Origin: CAZSBB01 sp964605235 | GTDB taxonomy: Bacteria; Planctomycetota; Phycisphaerae; Phycisphaerales; Phycisphaeraceae | Direction of reading: 5' to 3' | Length of the DNA: 64,000 nucleotides | Assembly: GCA_964605235.1 (NCBI GenBank) | Contig: CAZSBB010000001.1 | Location: 186,001 to 250,000 of the forward strand | Shown here: positions 8,608 to 18,357 of the stretch, one piece after another | Layout of the letters: each line of letters begins with the position of its first letter | How positions within the stretch are numbered: the first letter of the stretch is position 1 | Translations under genes and position numbers: made by a program | Notes under the pieces: generated by a model | What the model saw: only the letters and a program-made list of their open reading frames with translations | Told to the model about the DNA's origin: nothing | Databases searched by the model: none

Positions 8608-8836
8608 GATGGAGGCGATGCTAGCGAGTGGGGGTGACGTACGCCAGCAGGCGGCATGGTGCTGGTTGCGCGGGGACGGAGACCCGCCATTGCAGCGCAA
8701 CGCCATGCACGGCCCCGGCCTTGCCGGCGCACCGACCGACGCGGCTGCCGCGGACGCTTGACCTGCCGGCGCGGGGCCGGGTAGGCTAAAATACAACGTT
8801 TTCAAACGATGGATTTCCGCCCCTGGAGCACTGCCC

Positions 8837-10006
8837 ATGGCTGTCAACCTGCCCGCCCCCGAAATCCTGGCTCGTGAGCTGGCGCAGCGCATTGCCGCCA
8901 ACCGCGATGCGTTTCTCGTTTGGCCGCTGGTGCGCATCTGCCAGGATGCGCCCTGGGCGGATCGGCAGGCGTTGCTGGCGGGGCTGCTGGACTTTCATCG
9001 GGAGCGGATGGCGAAGGTGCCGGATCCCGCCCGGTACCCCGACGCCCGGCCGTGGGTCGAGTCGCGGCTGGCGGTCGATCGGCTGCTGACGGAGCAGTAT
9101 GGGTTGAAGTTTGAAGAGCTGGCGCAGCTGCGCAGCTTGTATGAGTACGTGCAGTATCGGGGCTTTCGCATCATCCGTCCGCCGGCGGCGCCCAAGGTGG
9201 AACGCTGCCGGGTGGCGTATCTGCCCGAGTCCGACCAGGGTGCGTTTCACATCAAGAATGTGGACGACCCCATCGAGCATTATCGCCCGGACCCCAATCC
9301 GGTGACCGTCATGCCGTTGCAGGGGCCGCTGAACTGGGACGGCACGGGCTCGGGCCTGCATCTGGATGATGAGCCGGAGGACACCTTCCCCCTGCCGCTG
9401 ACGGAGATGTGTCTGGCGCTGTGTCAGGACGTGCCCGGGGCGCTGGCGTTTCTGACCCGCTACAGCCCGTTCGGCGGGAACTTCAACTGCGTGCTGCATG
9501 ACCGCCAGAAGCGCTGTGCCGCCGTGGAAAAATGCAGCCACAATTTCATCGAAACCTTCGGCCCCGACCGCAACGGCGGCGCCCACTGCTCAGGCATGGC
9601 GTGCCGCGATCCGCAGTCGCCGCTGGGACAGTACCAGGCGCGCAAACGCAAGGAATATCTCGACCTGGTCGGCCTGGATGAATCCGGCAGCGACTGGGCG
9701 TTCTGGCAGGCGTGCTATCAGAAGGAAGCGCAGCTCGCCGCCGCCATGAACACCCCCGGAGTCTCCCCCGGACATTCCCCCGGCCCCGTCAAAGTGCAAC
9801 CCCTGCTCGACCTGTTCACCCGCCCCGCCAGCCAGGGCGGCTTCAACAAGGACGGCGTGAAGAACCACCCCGATCAGGCGGTCGCCGAGTACACGCTGAT
9901 GATCCGCGTGCATTACCTGGATAAAAAGCGCTTCGAGCGCTACCAGCGCAGCGGCGACGGCAAGCACTTCCCGGCGCAGCCGGAGGTATACGACTTCACC
10001 AGTTGA
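8837..10006 (+). CDS. Uncharacterised protein, possible peptidase C45 / acyl-CoA:6-APA acyltransferase-like fold
   Basis: 389 residues, ATG preceded by GGAG (8824-8827). No signal peptide or membrane segment. The segment GGNFNCVLHDRQKRCAAVEKC has the pattern seen in C45 Ntn-hydrolase-like proteins (Asn..., Asp, small, Ala-Val-Glu), but I cannot place the nucleophilic Cys with confidence. A short Pro/Gly-rich insert at about residues 307-316 is encoded by a CCCCCGGA repeat (about 9754-9785), a motif that also recurs between genes. It is divergent from the sulfatase, with 229 bp between starts. The protein is real by length, start and codon use; the family call is weak. Confidence 0.6.
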   Translation: MAVNLPAPEILARELAQRIAANRDAFLVWPLVRICQDAPWADRQALLAGLLDFHRERMAKVPDPARYPDARPWVESRLAVDRLLTEQYGLKFEELAQLRSLYEYVQYRGFRIIRPPAAPKVERCRVAYLPESDQGAFHIKNVDDPIEHYRPDPNPVTVMPLQGPLNWDGTGSGLHLDDEPEDTFPLPLTEMCLALCQDVPGALAFLTRYSPFGGNFNCVLHDRQKRCAAVEKCSHNFIETFGPDRNGGAHCSGMACRDPQSPLGQYQARKRKEYLDLVGLDESGSDWAFWQACYQKEAQLAAAMNTPGVSPGHSPGPVKVQPLLDLFTRPASQGGFNKDGVKNHPDQAVAEYTLMIRVHYLDKKRFERYQRSGDGKHFPAQPEVYDFTS

Positions 10007-10066
10007 AGCGCGCCCCAGCCGACACCATGCAAAAAGGCTGGCGTGACGGAAGCATGCGGCGATAGG

Positions 10067-11173
10067 ATGCTGTCGGCGTCGGCGTTCGTCGGCTCATGGT
10101 TCCTGCCAAGGATTCCGCCTTTGACAACCTTTCCCGCCTGGCGCGACCCAGCCCGAGGGCTGGCGCTGCTGCTGTTGTGGTGTGGTCCATTCCTGTCGGG
10201 CGCCTGCGGCGAAGACTTCGCGCCCGGCGACCAGATCGAGTACCAGGTGCGCGGCAGTTGGCCGGTGCAATGGGCTCCGGGCCGGATCATTCGCCCGCTG
10301 GACGGGGGCAAGCAGTATCTGATCCACGAGCAGCCCAGCGAATTTTTCCCGGAGGGGCCGGAGGTCGCGTTCGCGCCGGAAAAATTACGTCGGCCCGCGC
10401 CCGCGCCACCGCAGCCGCAGCCGGATCCGGAAGGTAAACCACAGCCGGAGGCGCCCGCGCCGGCCGAACCGGACAAGCCCGCGGCTCCTGTCGAGCCTGG
10501 CCCGCCTGCCGCCGCCGCCCCGCCCGCCGCTCCTGCCGCTCCTGCCGGCGCGCTGCTGAGCAAAGCGGATGTGCTGGCGTACGCCCAGGCGACCTTCGGC
10601 GCGGGCGATCCCTTCGCCAATCCCCGGCGGCAGGAACTGCTGGATCAGATTCGGGATCACATCAAAGCGCGCGGAACCAGCTTCCTGCCGGATCTGGATT
10701 TCTCCAACCAGATGGGCGCGCTGGGGGCGTACTCGGTGCACATCAATTCCGCCATTGAAGCCAACCATGGCCCGGCGCCCAAACTGGAAGACTACTTCGG
10801 CACGTTCCTGCTGCGCGTCGCCAACCGCGGCTCGCAGTCGCACACCCGGGACGGCTCGCGCGTCATCGTCACCACCACCGACAGCCAGCACGAATCGGGC
10901 CAACTGACCATCCATCCCGACGGCACGTACGTATGGCAACTGCAGCGCGGCGACCCGGCGGACAAATGGCTGCGGGGGCAATGGCGCGCCGTCAAACCCG
11001 CCGAGATGCACCTGTGGGAGGCCGGCCCGGCGTTGTGGCTCGAGCGCGCCAAACAGGAGCAGGATTACATGGTGCGCGGCTGCCGGGCGCCGGGATATGC
11101 GGACTGGATCGACGTGGGCATGGGCAAGGGCCGCACCCCGGTGGAATACGGCCGACGGGCGGCGCAGCGCTAG
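10067..11173 (+). CDS. Secreted protein with N-terminal beta-barrel-like module and Pro/Ala-rich linker
   Basis: 368 residues if started at ATG 10067; GTG 10043 is an alternative. The hydrophobic stretch GLALLLLWCGPFLSGACG acts as a signal sequence or anchor; the Cys context is not a good lipobox. It is followed by a module beginning DFAPGDQIEYQVRG, with WAPGRIIRPLDGGKQYLIHE, whose pattern (charged, Trp, repeated short strands) is reminiscent of Agenet/tudor-like folds. A long Pro/Ala-rich linker (about residues 108-165) leads to a C-terminal domain with no match I recognise. The function is unknown; cell-surface location is inferred. Confidence 0.6.
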   Translation: MLSASAFVGSWFLPRIPPLTTFPAWRDPARGLALLLLWCGPFLSGACGEDFAPGDQIEYQVRGSWPVQWAPGRIIRPLDGGKQYLIHEQPSEFFPEGPEVAFAPEKLRRPAPAPPQPQPDPEGKPQPEAPAPAEPDKPAAPVEPGPPAAAAPPAAPAAPAGALLSKADVLAYAQATFGAGDPFANPRRQELLDQIRDHIKARGTSFLPDLDFSNQMGALGAYSVHINSAIEANHGPAPKLEDYFGTFLLRVANRGSQSHTRDGSRVIVTTTDSQHESGQLTIHPDGTYVWQLQRGDPADKWLRGQWRAVKPAEMHLWEAGPALWLERAKQEQDYMVRGCRAPGYADWIDVGMGKGRTPVEYGRRAAQR

Positions 11174-11234
11174 GATTGGCAGCGCGGGAAAGGGCCAGGC
11201 GCTGCCAGCCCATCCACATGCAACCAACCGATTC

Positions 11235-11261
11235 AGCCCCGGGTCATTGATCCGGGGCGAA
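11235..11261. repeat. Family A hairpin repeat
   Basis: AGCCCCGGGTCATTGATCCGGGGCGAAGTG: an imperfect GC stem between two convergent genes. It may act as a bidirectional transcription barrier. Confidence 0.65.
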
Positions 11262-11318
11262 GTGCAAGCGGATCGGAACCGCCGGATGGCGGCAACAGGA
11301 TCGTGTCGCCCGGCCGCC

Positions 11319-12302
11319 TCACACGGTCATCTTCTGCACCTGCTGGGGACTCTCGGCCTCCCCGGTGCGGGCGCTGAGCAGGCACGCCAAAGCGCACGCC
11401 AGCACATGGCTTTCGCGCTGCGGGTTGAGACGGATTTCGTCGTCGGCGGGGGCGTGCAGGCGTTCGCGGAGGACCTGGGCGAGTTGCCCGGCGAAGTCGG
11501 CGGTCGGCTGGGGGGCGTGCTGGTCAAGCAACTCGCCGGTGCGGGCGTGGAGCTCGTAGTGCTGCTGGGTGACGGCGAGCTGGGCGTCCGTGCCGAGCAA
11601 CAGGAACTGGCGGCAACGGGCCGGGGCGGTGTCGCCGACGGCCAGGGTGCAGACGCGCTGGTTGCCGAACCGGGCGTGGGCGGTGAGCTGGCCGGTGAGG
11701 GAACGCGGGTTCTCGGGCGCCGGGGGCAGCGGTCCGGCGAGGGCGGCGTCGATGGCGTCGGGGACCGGGCAGCACGCCAGCAGCACGCGCCAGGCGTCGC
11801 ACAGGTGGGCAAAGAGGGATTGCTCGCCCTCCTGCCCCAGCGAGGTCAGTTGCAGCAGGCGCAGGTCGCCCAGGGCGTCCCAGGGGTGGGCCGCCTGGCG
11901 CCAGCCGGGGGTCTGGAGGAAGGAGCCGAAGGTTTCCAGGCTGCCCTGGGGCTGGGGTTTGTTCCAGAGGGTCTGGAGTTCCACCTGATTGCTCGCGGGC
12001 GGTTCGAGGCACAGCATGGCGCTGCCGGCGGCGAGGATAGGGGGCAGGTCGGCCGGGTCGGTCTGGTCGAGGGTCGCCAGCAGGAAGAAGCCGGCGGGCC
12101 GGTCGATCGCCATCTGGCGCAGGTCGTCGTAAGCCGGCGCCTGCAGCTGGTTCGCCAGGTCATCGCGTTCCCGGCTGCGGGGGCCGCCGACCGCCAGGGT
12201 GCGCACCTGTCCCGCCAGATGCTCGAGCATGCGGCCCAGCAGCGGAGCGCGGGCAGCGTCGGTCCAGAGGACCAGTTCAGGTTGATCGGCCGGGGCATTC
12301 AT
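11319..12302 (-). CDS. Degenerate Gfo/Idh/MocA-like oxidoreductase
   Basis: 327 residues from ATG 12302 (ATG 12401 would add a poor N-terminus). The N-terminal half has the layout of a Rossmann fold of the Gfo/Idh/MocA type: a strand-helix start (ELVLWTDAARAPLLGRML), a middle strand (GFFLLAT), then ILAAGSAMLCLEPPA. That last segment is equivalent to the EAGKHVLCEKP motif, but the catalytic Lys is Pro. The glycine-rich dinucleotide-binding loop is also not evident. It may be a non-catalytic binding protein. It stands alone, convergent with the previous gene. Confidence 0.5.
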   Translation of the reverse strand: MNAPADQPELVLWTDAARAPLLGRMLEHLAGQVRTLAVGGPRSRERDDLANQLQAPAYDDLRQMAIDRPAGFFLLATLDQTDPADLPPILAAGSAMLCLEPPASNQVELQTLWNKPQPQGSLETFGSFLQTPGWRQAAHPWDALGDLRLLQLTSLGQEGEQSLFAHLCDAWRVLLACCPVPDAIDAALAGPLPPAPENPRSLTGQLTAHARFGNQRVCTLAVGDTAPARCRQFLLLGTDAQLAVTQQHYELHARTGELLDQHAPQPTADFAGQLAQVLRERLHAPADDEIRLNPQRESHVLACALACLLSARTGEAESPQQVQKMTV

Positions 12303-12649
12303 CACCGCTGAGATTACCACAGGAGGCCGTCGGGCGGATAGCAGCCTCTGGCCCGGGCGCGACGGCGGCTCCCGGGAGGACAAGTCATCAGGCGCGGGCA
12401 TCTTTTGCCGTGGTCACGCTTTGCATCGCCGGTCGAAAGGCAGTAAAAAACACGGCTACGGCAAGGTCTTGAGGCACGGAATTTCTGCAGGTTGCGTTGG
12501 CGGTCGCGAGGGAACCGACTACAAGCTGAGTCGGCCAGCGCTCGCCACGTGCAAGCCTCCGGTGAAGGACCTGTTCAGACGGAAGTCGCTCCGCGCGTCG
12601 GCCGCGTGGAGTGGCGTTCCCAGTGTCAGCTATTTGAGGCGTAATCGGC
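12303..12649. other. Intergenic region upstream of giant cytochrome gene
   Basis: 347 bp between two divergent genes. It must hold the promoter of the cytochrome gene. I see no riboswitch, tRNA or repeat. A ribosome binding site (GAGG, 12636-12639) lies 10 nt before the cytochrome ATG. Confidence 0.5.
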
Positions 12650-15600
12650 ATGCCCGTACCTACGGAAACCTTCTGGAACATCAAGAAGCTCAACCTGGTC
12701 TTCCTCGCCTCCGCCGGCGTGCTGGCGCTGTCGACGATGATCTTCATCGTCGCCGACTCCAAACGCGACTGGCAAGGCTACCAGCGGCAGGGTCAGGTCT
12801 GGGAGACCGCGCTGACCGAGGACGCCCTGGCGCATGCCCAGGACGCCGAGACCCGCCGCCAGCTCGACGACCTGAAAATGCAGGTCCGCGAACTGGAAGC
12901 CCAGCTGCCCCATGAGCAGATCGCCAAGCTGGAAAAGGAACTGGCGGACGCGACCACCGGCAAGGAACGCATCAAGCTGCCCATGGCGGTCAAGAAGGGC
13001 GAACTGGGCCCGCAGTTGCAGCAGGTCGAACGCGCCATCCTCACCTTCGGCGAGAACAGCGAACAAGCCCAGGCCCAGCGCGACAAACTCGCGGCGATTC
13101 AGCAGGCATTCGATCAGTTCGCCGCCGAGATGTCCGGCTACGAACTGACGCTGGCGAACCACCCCGTCAAGCTCCGCGAGCTGCGCGCCCAGGTCACCGA
13201 AGCGCAAAAACAGATCGCCAACCTCAACCGCTCGGTTGGCGCCCTGGAAGAACAGCTCAAGCGCGTCAACCCCGGCAGTCAGGGCCTGGCCGCCAAGTTC
13301 AGTGATGAAGTCCGCAACGCGCCCCTGCTCGACTGGTTCAACCCTTCGCTGAAGGTCAGGCAGGTCGTGGCGCCCGACATCAAGACCGACTTCATTTTCG
13401 CCAAGGTCGAAACCATCGACCGCTGCAACACCTGCCACGTCAACATCGACAACCCCGCGTTTGAGAGCAGCAACCTGACCGCCTTCGTCGAGCGGCAACT
13501 GGCGCTATACGGCAAGCAGCGGCTCGACGACATCGCCGACGCCCAGCCAGTGGTCAACCTGACCTTCTGGCGCCAGGCGGCGCAGGCGGCGGGTGTCAGC
13601 ACCGCCCGGGCGCTGGCAAAGCTGGACGAAAAGACGCTGGCGCAGCTCAACGAAATGCGGGAAGCCGCCCAGCGCCAGCCCATCGCAAGCATCGCCCAGC
13701 TGCCCGCAACGCTCGAACGCATTCTCACCGAGGAAGTCGGCGCCGAGAACGCCCCGCGCGCCCAGTGGTATGGCCTGGTGAGTTACTACGTCGCCGACGT
13801 CAAGGAAATGCTCCGCCGGCAGCTGGGTGATGATGAGTTCCGCAACCTCACCGACCTGTACCGCACCACGGCGATCGCCCAGCTCAACGAGCACCGCCGC
13901 GCCGAGGGGCTCAAGGAACTGAGCGCCAGCCCGGTGATGCTGGGGCATCCCAAGATTGACCTGTTCGTCAGCACCGACTCGACGCACCCGATGATGAGCA
14001 TGGGCTGCACGGTGTGCCATGAAGGTTCGGGTCAGGAGACGGACTTCAACCACGTCGCCCACACGCCGCGCGATTTGTGGGTGGACGCCCAGACCGGCAT
14101 GCCGGTGCCCGCCCCGCTGCTGGGAGGACGGACGGGCACCGCCACGGAGATCGCCCGGCTGGTGCGGCAGAGCCAGCGCGCTGCCGCGCCGGCTCAGGCT
14201 GACACCGCCGACGCGTCCGGGCATGAAGAAGTCGCCGCCGCGCCTGGTGCTGCCGAACACGGTGGCGCCGACCACGGCTCCGCCCCCGGCGAAGGCCATG
14301 GCTACGAGGGTTACTCCCACGCCGACGTCAATCTGGTCGACGTGCACAACCCCGCCCCCTTCGCTCCGCGTCATCCCGCTCATGGCGCGGGCGCTTACCA
14401 GCACCCCGCCGACGCGCCGGGCACGCTGCGGCTGGCGATCCCCCAGGCGCAGTACTGGGAGCAGACCTACCACTGGCACGCCGTCACCTACATGCACTGG
14501 GAAAAACCCATGCACAGCCTCGACTACGTGGAGTCGAGCTGCATCAAGTGCCACACCGAGGTGTACGACATTCCCGAAGCGGCGCCCAAGCTGTTTGAAG
14601 GTCGTCAACTCTTCGCCCAGCTCGGCTGCGCCAACTGCCATGCGGTGGAAGACCTCGCCCACGCCCCGGATGTGAAGAAGGTCGGCCCGAGCCTGATGCA
14701 TGTGGGCCAAAAGCTGAGTACGGAAATGATGGCGAGCTGGATCTGGTCGCCGCGCGGCTTCCGGCCCACCACGCGCATGCCGCATTACTTCATGCTGGAA
14801 AACAACTCCGCGCCCGCCGACATCCTGCGCACGCAGGTGGAAGTCGCGGCGATGAGCCATTACCTGAGCAACCCGCCCACCGCCACTGGCACTTCCGGAG
14901 GCAAGGCTGACGACTATCAACCCGCCGCGCTGCCGGAGAACGGCAAAGGCAACCCCGAGCAGGGCAAGGCGCTCTTTGCCGCCCTGGGTTGCTACGCCTG
15001 TCACACCAACCTCGCCGAGCAGGGCGAGCAGTGGATCACCACCGACCTGCAGCAGCGCGAGGGCCTCGATGCCGAGCACGCCAAGGCGCGCTATGCCGCG
15101 ATGGACTACAACCAGCAGCACTGGTACGTCCAGCAGTACCTGGAGGACAAGCTCAACCTGGTGGGGCCCGAATTGTCGGGCGTGGGCACCAAGCTCAAGG
15201 CCGGCCGCACCGAAGCCCAGGCGACGCAATGGCTGTTCGACTGGCTCAAGAATCCCAGCCACTACTCCAGCTACACGATCATGCCCAGCTTCCGGCTGGA
15301 TGATCAGCAAGCTTTGGACATGGCGGCCTACCTGTTGGCGCTGGAGCGGCCCGGTTACACCCCGCGCAACTTCGACGCCATCGTCACCTCCACCGACGGC
15401 TCGGACATGCTGGTCAAACTCGTCGCCCAGCTCAGCGCCGGGCAGATGACCCCGGACATGGCGATCGACTTTGTGCGCCAGAACATGGACCAGCAGCAGC
15501 AGCTCGCCTACCTGGGCCAGAAGATGATCAGCCACTACGGCTGCAACGGCTGCCACCTGATCCCCGGGTTCGAAAACGCGCCCTCGGCGTGCACCAACCT

Positions 15601-18301
15601 CGACGGCTGGGGCGCCAAGGACCCGCACAAGATCGACCATGGCTACTTCGACCACGCGTTCTACAAACAGCACGACCGCCCCTTGCCGGTGTTCAAGGTC
15701 GAGCACGAAGGCCTGACCGCCAATGCCGTGCAGATCAGCCATGACGCCGGCGCGGCGCCCGCCGTGTCGGGAACGGAAAGCAAGGCCCATGAAGCCGCCG
15801 CCACCGCGCCCGCAGGCGATGCCCCGGCGATTGAAGAGCGTCAGCTCGCGTGGGAGGAGCTGCCCGGCGACCGCCGCTCCTGGCTGTACCACAAGCTGCA
15901 CAATCCGCGCATGTTCGACCGTGGACGTGAATCGCTGCAAGGCTCGCTGGCGGGCGGCATCGACCCCGGGCGGCCGTATGACAAGCTCAAGATGCCCAAG
16001 TTCTTCGTCAATGATCGCCAGGCCCGCGCCCTGGTCACCTATGTCACCAGCCTGCGCGAAGCATTGGTCAGCCCCGCCCTGCAGGCGCGCACCTACACCG
16101 ACGCCAAGCGCCGGCTGGCGCACGGCCGGGCGATCGCTACGGTCTACAACTGCTACGGCTGCCACAATGTGGAAGGCAATGAGGTTCCCATTCAGCAGTA
16201 CTTCGGCGTGCGCAACCCTGACGGCACGCTCAACGACAACAACCTCAACTGGGCGCCGCCGCGACTGATCGGCCAAGGCAGCAAAACCCAGCCGCAGTGG
16301 CTCCATCACTTCCTGCAGAACGTCGAACCGATTCGGCCCTGGCTGCAGGTGCGGATGCCCAGCTTCCCGCTCACCGGCGCGCAGGCGACCCTGCTGGTGG
16401 ATTACTTTGCCGGCCACAGCCAGGTGCTGCAGGATTCGGTGGGCGTGGACCTCGCCGCCGCCCGGACGATCATTGACGCCGCCGACCAGCGGATCAAGGA
16501 CAAGGACGCGGAGATCGCCAACTTGACCGCCCGCGCCGCCGCCGCCCGGGAAGCCGGCCGGGACGCCGACGCCGAGCGTTTGACCAGGTTCATCGCCGCG
16601 GCGGAAGTGGAAAAACAGAACCTCATCGAACGCCGCGCCGACTGGTATCAAGCCAACACCCCGCCCATCCAGCGGCTGCGGCAGTTCGCCATCAAGGCGG
16701 ACCTCGCCACCGCCGATCAGCTCAGCGCCCGCACCAGCGACAAGGACGCCCTGCGGACCAGATGGCAGCAGGTGATCGACGGCATCGGCATCCTCGTCGA
16801 TGCGTTCCAGACGGATTATCCGTATGTGGACCAGTGGCGGCCGCAGGTGACCGATGTCGACATGGTGCGCGGCGAGCAGCTCTTCGCCCTCATGGGTTGC
16901 ATGGCCGGTGAATGCCACCGCGCCGGCGATGAGCATCTCCTGGCTGAGCACAACCTGCTGGTCAAGACCCAGCCCATCGGCAACGCCGGCGGCGCCGCGG
17001 CCGCGGAGGAAGACGACCCCTACGGCGACGCCCCCGCCAAGAAGGATGAAAAGAAGGAAGACGATGGCTACGGCGAGGACGACGGCTATGGCGACGACGG
17101 CGACGCCGAGGGTGGCGCGAAGCTGGTTTCCATCGCGCCGCAACTGCCGCCCGCCGGCGCCCCCAACCTGTCCCTGGTTGCCGACCGGCTCCAGCAACGC
17201 TGGGTCCTGCGCTGGCTCAACCACGCCCGCGTGATGCAGCCCGCCACCCGCATGCAGGAGTTCTGGCCCAACGGCGACAGCTTCTTCAAGGTCTTCCCGC
17301 CCGACATGCGGCAGGAAAAAGAAGCCCTGTTCGGCTACACCGGCGCTCAGCAGAAAGACACGCTGGTCAACTTCCTCTACCAGATCGGCCCCCGCAACCT
17401 CACCTACAACGTCGACGGCACCCGCCTGGGACCGGGCGAAGCACCGAAGGTGGAACTGACCGCCCTGACGCCACCCCCGGCCGTCAAGGAACAGCGTGAA
17501 GCCGAAGCCCAGCAGGCCGCCGCCGCTCCTGCCGCCCCCGCCGCCCCGGCCGTCTCCGCCGAGGAGGAAGCCCGCAAAGCCGCCGCCGCCGTCGCCGAAC
17601 CGCAGGCTTCCACCATCGCGCTGCCCCAGGGCGACAGTGAAGCCGGCGCAGGCACCCGCGTGGTCGGCGTCATCAGCTTCGACGGCAAGGCTTCCCGCCC
17701 CCGGCCGATCCGCATGACCGCCGACCCGACCTGCGATCGCTTTTACAAGGAGACCGGCGGCAAGGCGATGTCCAACGAGTTCATGGTCAACGACCAGAAC
17801 CAGTTCCAGAACGTGTTCGTCTACGTCAAAGCCGGCCTGCCCGACAGCGCCAAAACCGTGCCCAGTGAGCCGGCGGTCATCGACCAGTTGGGCTGCCTCT
17901 ACCGCCCCCATGTCACCGGCGTGGTGGTCGGCCAGCCGCTGCAGATTCTCAACAGCGATCCGACCCTGCACAACGTCAAGATGAGCAGCAAAGCCAATGG
18001 CAGCTTCAACGACGGCATGCCGGTCAAAGGCATGGTGCTCAACAAGAGCCTGAGCAAAACAGAGCTGAATGTGCATCTCAAATGCGATGTGCACGCCTGG
18101 ATGACCGGCGTGGTGCATGTGGTGGACAACCCGTTCTTCGCCGTCACCGACGTGGAAGGCCGCTATGAGATCAAGGGCCTCCCGCCCGGGAAGTACACCC
18201 TCGAAGCGGTGCATGAAAACGAACGCATCAAGCCGGTGCAGTTCGAGGTGGAAGTCAAAGCCGACACCAGCATTCGCGCGGACGCCACGCTGGCGCGCTG
18301 A
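12650..18301 (+). CDS. Giant membrane-anchored multihaem cytochrome c with C-terminal cupredoxin-like domain
   Basis: 1,883 residues. The order is: N-terminal transmembrane anchor (about residues 14-36); helical coiled-coil-like region (about 55-220); then haem-binding motifs CNTCH (259), CTVCH (453), CIKCH (631), CANCH (660), CYACH (781), CNGCH (965), CYGCH (1168) and an atypical C-x4-C-H motif CMAGECH (1417). Five of these are followed by Met-Pro or Met-Gln segments (RMPHYF, IMPSFR, KMPKFF, RMPSFP, RMQEFW) that look like axial-Met loops of class I cytochrome domains. A His-rich segment (about 520-600) and an acidic Asp/Gly/Tyr linker (about 1448-1485) separate domains. The C-terminus has a type-1-copper-like set (His1774, then C1812-x2-H1815-x2-M1818) and a carboxypeptidase-regulatory-like tail. 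No respiratory partner genes adjoin it. Inferred role: periplasmic electron conduit. Confidence 0.88.
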   Translation: MPVPTETFWNIKKLNLVFLASAGVLALSTMIFIVADSKRDWQGYQRQGQVWETALTEDALAHAQDAETRRQLDDLKMQVRELEAQLPHEQIAKLEKELADATTGKERIKLPMAVKKGELGPQLQQVERAILTFGENSEQAQAQRDKLAAIQQAFDQFAAEMSGYELTLANHPVKLRELRAQVTEAQKQIANLNRSVGALEEQLKRVNPGSQGLAAKFSDEVRNAPLLDWFNPSLKVRQVVAPDIKTDFIFAKVETIDRCNTCHVNIDNPAFESSNLTAFVERQLALYGKQRLDDIADAQPVVNLTFWRQAAQAAGVSTARALAKLDEKTLAQLNEMREAAQRQPIASIAQLPATLERILTEEVGAENAPRAQWYGLVSYYVADVKEMLRRQLGDDEFRNLTDLYRTTAIAQLNEHRRAEGLKELSASPVMLGHPKIDLFVSTDSTHPMMSMGCTVCHEGSGQETDFNHVAHTPRDLWVDAQTGMPVPAPLLGGRTGTATEIARLVRQSQRAAAPAQADTADASGHEEVAAAPGAAEHGGADHGSAPGEGHGYEGYSHADVNLVDVHNPAPFAPRHPAHGAGAYQHPADAPGTLRLAIPQAQYWEQTYHWHAVTYMHWEKPMHSLDYVESSCIKCHTEVYDIPEAAPKLFEGRQLFAQLGCANCHAVEDLAHAPDVKKVGPSLMHVGQKLSTEMMASWIWSPRGFRPTTRMPHYFMLENNSAPADILRTQVEVAAMSHYLSNPPTATGTSGGKADDYQPAALPENGKGNPEQGKALFAALGCYACHTNLAEQGEQWITTDLQQREGLDAEHAKARYAAMDYNQQHWYVQQYLEDKLNLVGPELSGVGTKLKAGRTEAQATQWLFDWLKNPSHYSSYTIMPSFRLDDQQALDMAAYLLALERPGYTPRNFDAIVTSTDGSDMLVKLVAQLSAGQMTPDMAIDFVRQNMDQQQQLAYLGQKMISHYGCNGCHLIPGFENAPSACTNLDGWGAKDPHKIDHGYFDHAFYKQHDRPLPVFKVEHEGLTANAVQISHDAGAAPAVSGTESKAHEAAATAPAGDAPAIEERQLAWEELPGDRRSWLYHKLHNPRMFDRGRESLQGSLAGGIDPGRPYDKLKMPKFFVNDRQARALVTYVTSLREALVSPALQARTYTDAKRRLAHGRAIATVYNCYGCHNVEGNEVPIQQYFGVRNPDGTLNDNNLNWAPPRLIGQGSKTQPQWLHHFLQNVEPIRPWLQVRMPSFPLTGAQATLLVDYFAGHSQVLQDSVGVDLAAARTIIDAADQRIKDKDAEIANLTARAAAAREAGRDADAERLTRFIAAAEVEKQNLIERRADWYQANTPPIQRLRQFAIKADLATADQLSARTSDKDALRTRWQQVIDGIGILVDAFQTDYPYVDQWRPQVTDVDMVRGEQLFALMGCMAGECHRAGDEHLLAEHNLLVKTQPIGNAGGAAAAEEDDPYGDAPAKKDEKKEDDGYGEDDGYGDDGDAEGGAKLVSIAPQLPPAGAPNLSLVADRLQQRWVLRWLNHARVMQPATRMQEFWPNGDSFFKVFPPDMRQEKEALFGYTGAQQKDTLVNFLYQIGPRNLTYNVDGTRLGPGEAPKVELTALTPPPAVKEQREAEAQQAAAAPAAPAAPAVSAEEEARKAAAAVAEPQASTIALPQGDSEAGAGTRVVGVISFDGKASRPRPIRMTADPTCDRFYKETGGKAMSNEFMVNDQNQFQNVFVYVKAGLPDSAKTVPSEPAVIDQLGCLYRPHVTGVVVGQPLQILNSDPTLHNVKMSSKANGSFNDGMPVKGMVLNKSLSKTELNVHLKCDVHAWMTGVVHVVDNPFFAVTDVEGRYEIKGLPPGKYTLEAVHENERIKPVQFEVEVKADTSIRADATLAR

Positions 18302-18332
18302 TCGACACCCACCGCATCTTTGGCCATCCCTC

Positions 18333-18357
18333 AACCCCTGCTTCGGCGGGGGTTTTT
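18333..18357 (+). terminator. Rho-independent terminator after the cytochrome gene
   Basis: The stem AACCCC(T)GC / GC(G)GGGGTT closes on a TTCG tetraloop and is followed by TTTTT. It lies 32 bp after the cytochrome stop. Confidence 0.85.

Noticed and set aside
13505..18334. A 1,609-codon open frame antisense to the cytochrome gene
   Set aside because: It runs opposite a gene with eight haem motifs and clear domains; its translation is rich in Arg, Gly, His and Val without any recognisable motif. It is a high-GC shadow frame.
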